Source: Silurus meridionalis (lineage: Eukaryota; Chordata; Actinopteri; Siluriformes; Siluridae). Taken from it: a DNA stretch of 64,000 nt. The translations under genes were made by a program, and so were the position numbers. Positions 12,958 through 26,400 of the stretch are shown piece by piece. The DNA is taken from the NCBI RefSeq assembly GCF_014805685.1, contig NC_060885.1, positions 7,953,132-8,017,131 on the forward strand. The letters are read 5' to 3'. Under the pieces are notes generated by a model. That model saw only the letters and a program-made list of their open reading frames with translations, searched no databases and was not told the DNA's origin. The number at the start of each line of letters is the position of its first letter. Within the stretch, counting starts at the first letter, position 1.

Positions 12958-13358
12958 ATCACATGTTCACTTGAGTTTACACACGAGTTTCAAGGTCAAA
13001 TGTCTTTTTTTCACTCACATCATCTGTCATTTTTCTTTAAGGCGTTTGGCTGCTCTATTATTAGGATATTGATCCTGTATGCTTTCACGCATAAAGTAAT
13101 TCGCTTTCATTTATGACTATGTGCGCAGCTTACAGTATATCCACCCAGACGTGTTTGTGTATTATGTTGCCAATTAAAAGTTTAAATCTGATTCGGGCTT
13201 CTTTGTAGTCTTATCAGTAACTAAGCAGGCAGAAAGGGCCTTTTCTACAGATTCAAATCCTCCTGGCTTTCAGGATCTGCCAGTGGGATCAAAGCAGTAG
13301 AGCGTGTCAGAGAGAGAGTTAATACGAGCTTAATCTTTCCAGCGTAAATCTAATCGCA
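12958..13358. other. npnt intron 2, no feature seen
   Basis: Non-coding sequence between the nested transposon and the purine-rich tract. No repeat or exon was recognised. Confidence 0.4.
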
Positions 13359-13368
13359 TGTGGAGAGA

Positions 13369-13406
<38 letters not shown>

Positions 13407-13760
13407 AATGGAGACAGAGACACAGAGAAAGCAATAGAGAGAAAGAGAGATAAACACAGAGTTATAGAAAGACACAAAGGGTGAGAGCGAAACAGAGCAA
13501 CATAAAAAAAAGACATAAAGAAAGAACAAAGAAAAACACAGAGTGATACAGTATGTATGATACCGACTGAAAGTAATATTGTCACAGTCACTCAAAGACA
13601 GAGTGAAAGAGAGAGAAAAAAGAGAAAGAAATGTGGAGAAAGCAAGATATAGACATAGAAAATCAGACGTACATATGCAGAAATGTGGGAGACAAATACA
13701 AATAGAGAGAAAGAGATTGTCCAGATTTACAGAGTGAAAGTGGAATAAGACAGTGCAAGC
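13359..13760. repeat. Long purine-rich (GA)n tract
   Basis: A (GA)n core at about 13364-13402 is followed by about 350 bp of strongly purine-biased sequence made of degenerate gaga and aaag motifs. The long Ser/Leu/Cys/Phe open frames on the minus strand follow from this composition and are not genes. Confidence 0.85.
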
Positions 13761-14152
13761 ATAGTGCATTTAAGAAATGAACGTATTCGGACTAGATATA
13801 AAGATGCGCTGCACACATTTTGACTCCTCATTCATCAAACATTAGATCACTTACTGTAAAACACTAACCATACACACCTGGTAACATCTAAAGCACCAAG
13901 CTCCATACTGTAAAGCTGATTAGTTATACTGAGGAGATAATTACCCAGAGTTTAAACACCTGCGCGTAATAATTACTCACACTGCTTATACAAGACGATA
14001 ATATAATTCAGAAAGGTCTATGAACTATCCACATTTATATATGTTGTTCCCAAAAAAAAAAAAGGTTGAAACTGTGCTGCGGGAAATTTAATAAAACATG
14101 CTCACAAATTTGCTAGAAGTCAACACGTGAGGTGACACTAATTTGCATATTC

Positions 14153-14316
14153 ACTTACATTTATGGATTTTGGCAGACACCCTTATCCAGAGCAACTTAC
14201 AACTGAGCAGTTGAGGGTTAAGGGCCTTGCTCAAGGGCCCAGCAGTGGTAACTTGGTCATGCTGGGATTTTAACTAGTGATCCTCCAAACCAAACACTAA
14301 TGAGCTACCACCTCCC
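14153..14316 (-). mobile_element. tRNA-derived SINE
   Basis: It has the same architecture as the copy near 10.7 kb. The tail ttatggattttggcagacac is on the left. The complement of the A box (tgagctaccacctccc) and a B-box-like gctgggattttaactagtga are on the right. It lies in npnt intron 2 directly before another partial copy. Confidence 0.72.
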
Positions 14317-14332
14317 GTAAAACAAATACACG

Positions 14333-14490
14333 TATGGCACTTGGCAGATGCTTTTATCCAGAATGACTATAACTACCTTTTTTATATAAATAAAGCAGTG
14401 GGTGAGGGTTAAGGGCTGGTACTGGGGTTTGAACTCATGACCTTCCGATCAGAAGTTCATAAGCTTAATCACTGGGCCATTACTCAGGAA
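14333..14490 (-). mobile_element. tRNA-derived SINE, partial second copy
   Basis: It repeats the tail cacttggcagatgcttttat and a B-box region ggtttgaactcatgacct in the same orientation as its neighbour. The two copies are arranged head to tail with about 16 bp between them. Confidence 0.68.
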
Positions 14491-14499
14491 ACAATAGTG

Positions 14500-14885
14500 G
14501 CTAATGGTGACAATCAGTGACTGAGCATTGGGAACAATGGTGATTAGTGATTAGTAATTGGTAATTGAAAATCATGGTGATAAATGATTAGTCATTAGAA
14601 ATAAAGACAATCATTAGTTGGTCATTGTAGACATGATGACTTGGTACTAAGTGGTAGACAATGGTGGGCAGAGATTGGATTTTTTTTTCAACAAAGGTAA
14701 TCAGTAAGTCAGTGAGTGTTCACTGGTAGACAATGGTGATCAGTAATTGGTAGACAATGGAGATCAGTGATTGGACACTGAGAATAATGGTGATCAGTGA
14801 CGTAGCATTAGGAATAAGGATGATCAGTGATTGGTCATTAGGAATAATGGTGACCAGTATTTGGTTGTTGTGGACAATTGTGTCA
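14500..14885. repeat. Degenerate minisatellite, unit about 30 bp
   Basis: Units built around atggtgatcagtgattgg followed by cattaggaata repeat with a period of 30 bp. They are clearest between 14757 and 14870 and diverge toward the left. Units differ by scattered substitutions, which indicates an old array. Short open frames across it are repeat read-through. Confidence 0.82.
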
Positions 14886-17800
14886 GCAAAATGTTCAGCA
14901 GTCACCTGCTCCTATTACCTAATTTATTCTTTTTATATGTAACTACATGTTTAGTTCCTGTTCCTCTGTTGGATTACAACACCTACAACACCTACAACAA
15001 CTACACCTCCCCAACTTATTAAAATGTCCTGCAAAAATCAACCAAATCTGAAATCAAAATGAACCTTGGGAAATAAGTTTCATCATTTCTAATTATGTCC
15101 AAGTATTTCTAGTGAAATGTACATCTATAACGCCAACGCAGAATGCTTGATAAAAGAAAAATTCTCATTCGCACATAATGATCGAAATTTTGTGCAGCGC
15201 AGCCAAAATAATCGCTCAATTGTGAAGCCAAATCTGGTGTAAAGACAAATTTAATTTTGACCACTTTTGGTGATTTGAAGCACAAAAATTATACAGAATT
15301 GCACATTTTTTGTGCATTTAAGAATGAAAAAAGACAAAAATAATCATACAAAGAGAGACAGAGAGAAAAAGATTACAGATCAGGAGGAGAGAAACAAGAG
15401 ACAGAACAAAAAAGCCCTTCATCAGCTCTGATTATGTTGAAGGTGAAGCTTTGCCCTCCAGAATCCAGATGTTCTGGGATATAAAATACCTCTTTGTATC
15501 ATCCTGTAGCTACTGAACTGAACAGTGCCAGCATTTGGCTCTGGCTCTCTCCTTGTTTGGGTGTGGTGCACAGAGCAGGCCTGTACGCCAGCTCAATGTG
15601 GAGCACTTTCCCCTTCAAGACCTGTCTCCTCTGCCAGGCTTTTATAAGGATCTTCTCCCACTGCACTTCAGGATGTCCCCAGGAGTGTAAGAATGTGACG
15701 GATGACGAGAAAAGCTGAAATGCTGCAATCAGGGAAAGACAGAGTTCCTGCTGTCCCTTTCATTCACCCTTATCCTGCTTCTTCTCTCTTCTCCAGCCAG
15801 TTTCAATTATTGCCGAGTACGTGACGGGCCTATGATTGCACACTAGCTGTGATTGGGGACACACTAACCTTGAGGTTGAGGTTTTATGCATGTTCCCCTG
15901 GAGAATCCAGAATCTTTTTCAGGAAAGAAACATTTTCAGGACCCTTGTGAACAAATATAAAAAATTCTACCTGCACTGTAAACAAACCTAAAGAATATTT
16001 GCATATTAAACTTCTTGAAATACGACCCAGAGAGTAAAATCCATGTTCTTCATATAAAAAAAAACCTACCTACAGATCCCGTTTTCCTGACGAAATCCGA
16101 AGCAAACAATAAGCAAATAATAATTTTCAAAATGCATTACAAGAACTATGCAAAGCATAACAGTATAAACTGAGTACCTGGAAAGGTTCCTGAAGTGAAA
16201 AAGTACAAAAAGTTCTGAAAAGTGCATCTCAGAATCCTAAACCCTTACAGAAAAAAAACCTGACTACATTTCCTAGGTTCATGAAAAGGTAATATACAAA
16301 AAGAAAAATCTGGAAAATCCAGTAATAAAGCTTCTAGTTGTGACCTTAATTTCCAGATGTTTTAAATAGGTTTCTCTGGTAAAAAACAAAATTCCTGGGT
16401 TCCTAACAAAATTAAGATTAAAGGTAATAAATTTCCCTGTACCTTCAACCAAGGAACTAAATATCTGGCTCTGGAAAATATACTATTATAAGCAAAATTT
16501 AAATTCATACGTTCGCAAAATTTCCTCAGTAGAAAAACTTTGTTACTGGGTTCCTGAAGAGGTTTCAGAAGTAAAAAAGTTACAAAAAATTCAGGAACTA
16601 AACCCCATAAAATAAAATCCTCTGTCAGCATAAGCTACCTGACATTTTTAAGATTTTAGCCACAGATTTTTTGTTTGTGAGCTCGGCTTCCATTTTTACT
16701 GTAAGAACCTTTTCAAGAACCTATGATTTTTTAAGATTGCTACCACCGGAGGAAAGAGGATTGTAGTTCCTGGGCTGTATAACCAAAGACCTTTCAGCCT
16801 ATTTTCTAATAGAGGAAACATTTTTAAAAAATATGGATTTTATGTTTTCTTCTACTGAAGCAGACTGGGGATTATTTTTTTGTTATTGGGCTGTAAGTTT
16901 GCTCACTTTGCCAGTTCTTTCTAGAACCAGTTTGTAGCTTTTGGAATTTAGTTTCGGAGCTTGTTATTGCCTTTTCAATTCAGATTTTATTCTGTTAAAA
17001 AAACCTTTTAGTAGTTTTTCCCCACAAAAACATTTTCAAAAATAAAGGAAATTGAGGAATCTTTTCACAGCAGGAAGACAGGTAACATGACAAAACAGCC
17101 AGGAATGTCAACATTTCCCTCAGATCTTTTGGCAAATTACTATGAAAACAAATACTGTAATTACACTTAGCAGCAACCACTAACTATTTTTTGTTCCACC
17201 AACCATACGGAGAAATGTCAGGCTTGGGTTCAGTGGTGTGCAAATGTCATCTTATAAGGTTTAAATGCCACCGGTCTCAGCCGTTCATGTTGAATCTTTT
17301 CATAAACACTGTATTTGTGTTGAAAAAGCACCAGAGGAAATGTGAGAGACATGTTCACACTTACTCACTCATTCGCACTCATTCAATACAAAAATCACAG
17401 GTATGCCCCCATGCTTCGTTTCATCCCACTTCATGTGTGATTACGTGACAGGAGGCACATAAACTAAACGAGATAAGAGCGACTTGCGGCTCGGTGCACA
17501 GACGTCTCAGACACCATGGGGTTAGGGGGGAAAAAAAACGCATTAGCCGATTACTTACATCTCCATGAGTTGATTTGTGAGTCAAGCTTTCTTCTTGAGC
17601 GAATCCTGATCTATAGTGCTCCCCACAGCAAAAGCAACACCTGGAATATCATGCGTACAAGCCATGCAGAGAAAGCTGTGCATTTGTCAGGCTGCCAGCC
17701 ACACTCAGCTCGCTAATAATATCCTTGCACGCCTTCCGAACGCAATTACACCAGAGCGCGAGGCTATTTTGATCTCACCATAAGCCTAAATGTTTAGGCT

Positions 17801-18975
17801 GGGGAAACATGCCTTAAGTTTATTGGATCTGTGCAGAACATGCGGCAGTGGACAAATAAAACATGCTAATGGTGTTAATGCAAGCGCTCCTATCTCATCA
17901 TCTAAATGCTCTGAATGGACTTGATGAACTGAGTGCTTCTGTATGCGAAAAAAATATTTTGTGGAGATGTAAATGTGTGGGGTTTTTTTTTTGGGTAGAA
18001 AGAAAGTGCGAGCTCATCACTGTGAGTACAAGAAGAGAGGAGATCATGAGTATCATGGCTCATTGGCCATCTACACTGATTACGCATTCATTTGAAAGGT
18101 ATTCAGTCTGAAGATCGTTCTTATTAGTGGTGTAGGATCATTCAGGGAACTGTACTCCGGACGATATCCAGGAAATGGAGTGTGTTTTATCGCGGCTCGC
18201 CCTGGTGTTACATCAATTAACACCTCATTAATTAAAAAAAAGGAAGATTAAGTCACTTGAGCTGGGAAGTGGGCTTTTCTTGCAAAGTGTGTATTTAAAT
18301 AAGGAATAAAACACAATGGAATGGAAAGTTAGGAAAATAATCAACAAGAAAGTGCCATTTGATTATATGTCCCAGAGTGCTCTGTTCCTCTTATACCACA
18401 GCAAATAGTCGACATAAACTGATGTTTTATCAATTTATAGTAACATTTAATGTTGTGTAACGTCCATAAGACATGTTCCTGTTATCATTTACATTAAAGT
18501 AGCTATAAACATCCATTTCCTCACCAGCCTCTTTGTTTTCTCTTTTAAAGTTAATAAAGCAAAAACTAGCCTGTCAATAGTACCATTAAGTGCAATGAGA
18601 TTTTGAAATGGTTTTACCGCTGACAAACCAGTGAAACTGGAGACTCCTTCCGACATTCTAAATACAATAAACAATACAGTAATCCTTACATAGCGCTGTA
18701 CTATATCACTATTTTACGTAAAACGAAACAGAATATAATCTAGTTGTTTAGTATATCTTGATGCTATAATATTGGTGAGGTAAATTGTGCTTCACTTGGG
18801 TTTAAACTTCAAAAGTAAAACTTTTCGTTTGGCTCATGTAAACGTGGAATAAACAAGAATACTGAAGTATTTTCAAATGTGTGTTAAAATCAGTGCCTGT
18901 GTGCTGCACCTGATGTTTTAAACCAGTTCTAAAGCATGTTGTGTGTTTTTATGGCAGAGGCATAACCAAAAATTT
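14886..18975. other. npnt intron 2, no coding feature seen
   Basis: About 4 kb of non-coding sequence. The 16.1-16.6 kb part contains two similar blocks (aggttcctgaagtgaaaaag and aggtttcagaagtaaaaaag contexts), which suggests an old local duplication. The 15.4-15.8 kb and 17.4-18.2 kb parts are less AT-rich and look unique. No exon with a plausible protein was found. Confidence 0.4.
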
Positions 18976-19105
18976 CATTTACATTTACAGCATTTGGCAG
19001 AGGTTCTTATTCAGTGTAACCTACAATTGAGCCGTTAGGGTTAAGGCCCTTGCTAAAGGTTGGTGGTGCTGGGATTACAACTCACAACCTTAAAACCGAA
19101 TTTAT
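18976..19105 (-). mobile_element. tRNA-derived SINE fragment
   Basis: The tail catttacagcatttggcaga and a B-box-like stretch gctgggattacaactcacaa are recognisable. The A-box end is missing. It belongs to the family of the copies at 10.7 and 14.2 kb. Confidence 0.6.
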
Positions 19106-20085
19106 TTCCGATGTACGAGAAAATATAGAAAGCAAAATCATGACTGTTTCCTTGACATGTACAAATTAATTGGTAAGTATGGCATGCCTCGTGACTAATT
19201 AGTTCTTTTTTTAGCTTACGTCAAATAAAAACACAATCAACCATCAAACAATCTTCCTATACTTAATAATGTTGCTATGAAATACTTTTATGACACTAGT
19301 CATAATAATCCGCAGAAAAATAGTCGCACTGGGTTATACAGGCAATTATAAATCTTGATCTTCTTACAGTAGAATTTGTCAATATTACAATGCTGTGGTT
19401 CAGTTTGCTGCCATTAAATTAAATTGTAAAGAATTTGAGAATTCTATATTTCATTAGTGTCCATTATTTAAAATCAGGATTAGTCTCGGAGCATGGCATT
19501 AGCGCACTCAACATTTTTGAATGCGTTGAGGTGAAATAACCCCATGACAGTCTACGAGAAAGTTGTGACTAAGGAAATAATAGGATATTAAAACGTGAAT
19601 AAATATAAACCTTGCAGGTCATCATTACTGCTCAAATTCAACAGCGCTGTGGTATAAGAATATTATTTAGATTTTGATCTGTCAGGATTTCGAAAGTTAA
19701 TGCTGACTTCATGTTACAAGTCACCAGCATCATAAGAAGTGGACAAACCGTCTTTAAATCTGATATTGAGGTACATCTTGAGTTCTACACTTCCTGTTTT
19801 GTTGCACATTCTCCCCAGGGTTTCAGATAAGCACTGGGAAATTTACTTTTGTTAAAACTGTTATGCACTGTGATGTTAAATAATGTGTAAAAATATAAAA
19901 TCAGAACGTGATTTCAGTTCTAAATGTTTCTTCTTTAATAAAGAGCCAGTGACTTGCTGCATAGTCAGTCTACATTTGTGTGCATGTGTGTGTAGCAGAG
20001 AGTTAGCGCATATAATAGAAGTGAAGAAGCCCCCTAAGCTAGCACCCAGAGCCCTGGTTGCACACAGGAGCGGCAGGCTACTCAC
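19106..20085. other. npnt intron 2, 5' part, no feature seen
   Basis: Non-coding AT-rich sequence directly downstream, in transcript sense, of the exon 2 donor site. No repeat was recognised. Confidence 0.45.
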
Positions 20086-20186
20086 GCTGGCAATGCCCCC
20101 AGGAGCGCCGTGTCCAGCCCCAGCAGCAATCGATGCGAGTGCCGTAGCGGCACAGACCATTGGACGAGGCCATCTGCCTGGGCCAC
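20086..20186 (-). CDS. npnt: Nephronectin exon 2 (Cys/Trp-rich N-terminal region)
   Basis: This 101-bp minus-strand exon encodes 33 full codons starting WPRQMASSNG and including GLCRYGTRIDCCWGW and SWGHCQ. This block directly follows the signal peptide of vertebrate nephronectin (human version, from memory, EFDGRWPRQ... then CRYGGRIDCCWGW). EGFL6 is clearly different here. The acceptor is ctgacag (AG at 20188-20187) and the donor is GTGAGT at 20085. The first base completes an Arg codon started by exon 1 (AG|G), and the last base C completes a Pro codon with exon 3, so both junctions are phase-consistent. The open frame 19876-20160 on the same strand, in another phase, is a shadow. Confidence 0.95.
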
Positions 20187-20525
20187 CTGTCAGGAATAGA
20201 AATCAGCTATCAGTAAAATCAACAAAACATCATGCTGAATTGACTTTGGCGAAGGTTTGCTTTGAAACAATACATCATTTCACCTTTAATATCATATAAT
20301 TTCAGTTCATTTCAGTGACCTGCAGGATGAATTCAGCCATTTCCGCTGCTTTAAGTTAACCATCAGACTGTGGCTAGTTATTACAGCAAATAATAAGAAT
20401 TTACAGCAATTCACTTTTCAGATCTCTGCAATTTTGTTAAAAATAATCCCAAACATTCAACATGGTGGATTTTCTATATTTTTTCCCCCACCTCACTGAG
20501 ATATTTGAGTTATTCAAATACCACA
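20187..20525. other. npnt intron 1, 3' end
   Basis: Short intronic stretch carrying the branch and acceptor region for exon 2 (pyrimidine-rich tract before the AG at 20188-20187 on the minus strand). No other feature is seen. Confidence 0.5.

Positions 20526-20608
<83 letters not shown>
20526..20608. repeat. (ATCT)n microsatellite
   Basis: About 20 uninterrupted tetranucleotide units, the same motif as the array at 503-598. Confidence 0.97.
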
Positions 20609-20727
20609 AAGCAAAGCTTTAATACAATTTCTTATAATAACTGATCATATTTAATACGATTTTTATTAATATTATTTTAGTTTTTGATAAGAACCCTATC
20701 TGGGCTTGGGGCACTGTATCACATTTA

Positions 20728-20899
<172 letters not shown>

Positions 20900-21368
20900 G
20901 AAGGTTTCTTCTTAATTGCTTTTAAATTGATGCATTGCTTTTCATTCTGATTGGTCACACGGTCAAGGTTAATTTTCTACAGTACCTCTGGCAGATTTAT
21001 ATCAATACGTTTATTAATATAGTATCTATAGTTACCACCAATTTACAGGTACTTGTAAAGTGTACACTCCACATAATCTTTAAACAAATATGCATTTGCT
21101 GTGAGGAAATTTATATTTAATATTTCTGGAAGGACTCTCCAGCATCAGCACTGTAACATTCAACAGGAAAGCTGCAACTTTGGTATTTCACATTAATTAT
21201 ATAAAGATAATAAATAATAAAAGACAACTAAACAGTTATTATACATCATTATTTGTGTAATTGTATTTCATTATAATGTTGGCAAATTGCCAATGTTTTC
21301 CTTAAGATTCCAGCATTGTATAATATGTATAATATGTATAATATAATACATACATATAAAATACTGTA

Positions 21369-21835
21369 CACTATATGAACAAATGTTTCTGGACACCTGA
21401 CCATAAGCTTCATATCTCCTTTTTGAGCACGCAATTCCACATTTAATCCCTATTTGCTGTTATAATAACGTCTAGAGATTTGTGCTCATTTAGACATAAG
21501 AGTTTAAGTAACGTCAGGAATGGTTGTATGTGAGGTGAGCAGCCTGGGGTGCAGTCAAAGTTCCAGTTCCAACTCATCCCAAGGTGTGCAATAGGGTTAA
21601 GGTCAGAGCTCTATAGCAGGCCACTCAAGATCTTTCATTCCAACCCCTAAAAAGCATATCTTCATAGAGTTTACTTTGTGTACAGAGGCATCATCATGCT
21701 GGAACAGGTTTCAATATCCTGTTCAAGTGAAGAGAGAATTTAATGCTACCATATCCAAAGACATCCTATACAATTGTGTGCCTCCAACTGTTTGGAAAAA
21801 AAACTGGAAAAGTCAGGTATCCCGTAATATATAGT
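21369..21835 (-). mobile_element. Tc1-family non-autonomous element
   Basis: The left TIR, cactatatgaacaaatgttt then ggacacctga, follows a TA. The right end has the decayed complement (gtcaggtatccc, atatatagt) followed by TA. The interior matches degenerate minus-strand transposase sequence (for example the complement of ggcatcatcatgctggaaca). It is related to the copy near 54.9 kb. Confidence 0.72.
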
Positions 21836-21837
21836 TA

Positions 21838-23389
21838 CACCATTTCCTACCTAAATGTCTTGTTAGGTTGATTTGAACTGTCATCCATGATTTATCTTGT
21901 TGGTAAGGTTGTATAGTTGAAAAACTAAAAGATATTTTAAACTAAAAGCAAATGCTTTTTTAACAAGGGTGATTTTCACATGCTATATGAGAGTCTGTGT
22001 TGTGTGCAATATCTCTGAGCCTGTCTGGCTGATGCTGCTTATCCAATTCATCAGTAAGTCAATGACACCTTATCTGCATTCACACTGCCTCCATTGTATG
22101 TGAAGATAGAGGGGCTGCAGATAACGCCAGTGTGAATTATCACCCCGTTGTTCAGCGATGGTGGTGAGACGAGCTCTATCTGCTCTCCCCGCAGACACCC
22201 GAGCATCCACTAGCGATGGTGCAGAAAATGAGAATAGGGTTTGAACACTGGACAAAATTCAACATGACCGAAAGAAATGAGATGCTTTTTTTTTGGATGG
22301 GGATGTACTGTGTTTAATCCACTGTAGGTCATTTCTCAGTGAAATGAGATGTCTTTAGGCTAAGATGAACAGTTCTTGCAAAATAAGCCCAGTTTCTTGG
22401 CAGGATTATGACTTGTTTTCTTTTTTTCTTTTAAACTAGAGGAACGAACCATTTAAGGTCTGCAAAAAGGAGTCCAGCAGATTCCAAAATATGGTCATTG
22501 CCTGACCTAGATGGATCAGGTGATCTTTTTGCCAGGTTTGAGACTAAAAATACACATCAACATCATTTTCCTGGAGAAGTGACCATTTTGAGTATGAGAA
22601 AATAAAAGATATAGGAGGCGGGGTTTGAGATTAAAGGACTTGCGATAAGAGCGTGGCATTGTTAATTCCGTCCACACTCACCTCAATCCGGTTCGATTAG
22701 TGTCTCCTTCCAGCCAGGGAAAATGCTAATGCCTCTGGCTGCCCCTGCTGCCAATCATTTGGAGAGCAGGGTTGATGGAAAGCAGGCATGGCAGGCCTGG
22801 GAAAAAATGTTTGTGTGCTGTCTGGCACAGAGACAGGGACATGACTCTTCACAAAGACTCCGAAGTCACACCGGGCATGCTAAGCGCCAGTGTCTGGCTT
22901 TACTCTGACACGGTCGTTGTTTGGTTTCTTGTTTCTTGTCTCACACACACATACACATGCACACAGCTGGATGGCCACGCTCTGCCTTCGCTGTATACGT
23001 CTCCACTCAGCGTCGAGTCTCTGATCGCCAAATGCAATCAAAACACGTACCTAAATACTGACTGCTAAATGATTACGGAACTATTAGCCATGATACTAAA
23101 TCTGATCATCCCTGATTATGCTCATTTATATAATAAAGACGCTAATCAGCTCGAACTAAGGCACCGACGGATAGAGATGAGAAGCAGATTGCTTTATTGC
23201 AAGCGCTGATAATTAACATGGCTGATCTCCAGATAGGAGATTTTAACCCTGGTTTCAAACCCAATAAGGTCTCTGCAGTTATGTGGCAGTACGCCTTGCA
23301 GTTGAATGACGGATCATTTGCATAGCTGCATAGTGGGGTTTGCAGGGACACAATAGAAGATAGCGGGGAGAGATAAAGAGATGGAGAGA
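21838..23389. other. npnt intron 1, no coding feature seen
   Basis: Non-coding. The part at 22640-23060 is less AT-rich and unique-looking. Its short open frames have no recognisable family. Confidence 0.4.
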
Positions 23390-23390
23390 T

Positions 23391-23433
<43 letters not shown>
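23390..23433. repeat. (GA)n microsatellite
   Basis: About 22 perfect GA units, followed by a purine-biased tail to about 23640. Confidence 0.95.
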
Positions 23434-23435
<2 letters not shown>

Positions 23436-23439
23436 AGGC

Positions 23440-26400
23440 TACAAAAGATCATTAACTAGATGTGAGTTATGAATAACAGCGACTCAGACAAGCAAAAGAT
23501 CAAATAGATATAGCAGAAAAACAAGGACAGAGAGATGCAATCAGAGAAAACGTACAAACAAAGAACCAAAACTATACAACCCATCATAGACATGTGCAAT
23601 ATAGAGAAAAAGGATAGTAAAAGAAACTAAAATATGTATTTAAAAAAGACAAGTAAGGTATTTAAATAATAAAAAAAAAAATAATAATAATAATAATTTA
23701 ATTACTTTTCCAAGCAATTCTAACATTGTAAAATAGTTATAAACAAAAATAAAATAAAACAAAAATAATTTACCTTAGAACACCTCTAACGTTTTTACCC
23801 TCATTAGCAATGCCAGGATTTAAAAAGACCCTGATATCCACTTGTCATTCCAAATAGCTAATGAACTACATGACTACCTGTAAATTAGCTCTTTGGAATT
23901 AGGAGCGATTTCAGTAATTTATTTGACAGTAGTTACAACATTACCACAAATAAAACATGTATCTATCTAGCTTAATTACCATGTTCCACCGCTCAAGGGT
24001 TCTTGGTACAATGCCATCTTTTGCTTCAATTTAACAAATTTTATGAATTTTATAAACAACAACGTTTTAAGCACCAGCTCACAGTTATGCCACGTTAAAA
24101 GCAGAACCGCAGTATATATCAATGCACGGTATTGTAACATTTGCATGTTTTTTGACCAACATGGTTGTTATGCACAAAATCCAGCACAACTGCCTGCCAC
24201 AATCTTAACAGCTTTTTGGAAGTGTAATGCTTTCTTGCTGTTGTTGCTGAATGAATACACAGAATGGAAAAAAACTACTAGCACTGGCACTTTGTTGGTA
24301 GAAAATAAATAAATGACAGGTGGACTCATGGTAGCCCATCTGGCATGTGTGTCTGGCATGAGTACAATGAACTGAAAATGAGAGAATAATAAAGAAAGAT
24401 TTCAAAATCCTACTATTAATTCAACAGTTTAATAGAAAAAAGAGCTCCTAAATGGTACCTTAAGGGTTCTTCAAATACTTAAGGGTTTTAAGCTTCTTAA
24501 TTCTTCTTAATTAAAGGCTTATCGGATCAGAAATGATTCTGTTGGAGGGTTCTTCATAGCAAATTCAATAGTTACTGCAGAGGAACAAGTCAAAACCATT
24601 TCAAGGTGTAGAACAGTCCCATAATGCATTTCTATTTTATAACATTAGCTTGGTATACTGTTTGTAAGGTTCTATTTATCATCCATTCCTTTCTTAGCTA
24701 AAGCACATTACAGCAATTTGCCAAATATTTTCAACAACATCTTGCAAAGGATGCCAGGGTTCTGCCATGGTGACAAAATGAAACCCCTTAACGGCATGCT
24801 TCGAGTTCACTGGTTCTTGGTTCCCATTCAGAAGCTGCAAACAATGCATTTTTTTTCACCAGCATAGAATGATTTGAAATAAGGCCAGCACTAGCACCAA
24901 GATAGTAAAAAATGCTAAAAATGGGGTACTCTGACAGGCCAGTTATATTTGGAGAAAAAAATGAAACAAAAAAAACAAAGTGATTTTTAAGAAATGTGCC
25001 TCAGTAGAGGAATGAAGACAGATATGACCGACCAGTAATGTCAACCCTATCTGGTATGTGTGTGGTAAAGGAAGAAGCCTGATCTCACCTCCCTAGTGCC
25101 AAGAAAGGAGCGCGCACGAGTCATCGTGTGCCAACCTGCCGTTTGTGAACCCTGGACCACATCCAATGAGATGCCAGAGTGAGAGAAAGCGTGAGAGAGA
25201 AAACTGGGAAAAAGAGAGAAGGAGATGCCTGGCGCCTAGGGTCCATGCTTAACTTGGTGTAAAATGACTGTCACAACTAATCTCTGCCACCTATTCGAAC
25301 GCCTGACCTCACCATGTCAAGCACACACTCTCAACGGCTTACTTCAGCTGTGTTAGGCACTTACATCCATCATGCGGGTGGAGTCATTTCTCTTCAAACT
25401 CTCCTTGCGGTTCATAAGTAGAGGCCAAGATCTAAATTGTTGGTAGGAAGCCGTGATTTGTGTTTCGGCGCAAATGAGGGTGGAACGAGAGTCATGAAAA
25501 ATTCATGAAATTTGCGCTCTAGTCTAACACAAAGGCCCGAAGCCATTATTACAGTCCCATATGAAATTCATATTGCGTGTCACACTGTCATTTAATATGC
25601 ATAAAGTCATCTCATGAATAATGATTTAATGATGCATGGCACGGTTTGAGGAGGGGGAAAAGGGACCTTTAATACTCTTCACATTCCTGTGACACCTCCT
25701 CTGACTGGCCTACAATCAGACATGGGTCATCAAAACACACACACTTGCCAGTCACATCCCACACTCATTCACACTGTGTGTGTGCACTGAAACAAGAGTT
25801 TGCCTGAGAACACATCCTCACGCCTCGCTCCGGCAAGCTAATGAAGGCTAATCGCTTATAATGAAAAGGGTGAATATAAAATTCCAGCAATCTGTGTGTT
25901 ATGACCAAGCAGAGGAAGCCATATTAGTGCGACCGGCCATTGGTCTCTCGGATGCCGAACGGTTATATGCTGATGAAATGCATGTGTGCACAGATAATGA
26001 CTGAACAGCTGACAAACGCAGAGATAGAGAGCACCAAGTGATTCAGAAGAAGAAAAAGAATAGCATGGAACCCATTTCACAGAACTAATAATACGCTTAA
26101 TGAGGCAGGAAGTCCCGCATCAAATGGAACAGGGCTTAGTAATATTGTGCAACCTGGACCTAATAGTGGAAAGTGTTCAAGTTCAGAATAGTAGTAATTA
26201 TTATTTTAGCTCATTCTCCAGAATTGAGCGGCAATGCAGAGCTGGATTTGTTTCATGTCATTATGCAACATGGGAGATTCAGACAATAGCTGGTTATAGG
26301 CTGATGCTGGGTTTAAACTGGATGGTGCAAGATGCATAAAATAATCCATAATCATACACATAAATTAGGCTAATATTTGACTCTATAGTGGCAATAGAGC

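Noticed and set aside
13319..13769. Leucine/serine-rich minus-strand open frames
   Set aside because: They are produced by the purine-rich tract on the plus strand and have no domain.
19876..20299. Open frames of 94 and 138 codons over npnt exon 2
   Set aside because: They are in other frames or the opposite strand; the exon read in its proper phase gives nephronectin.
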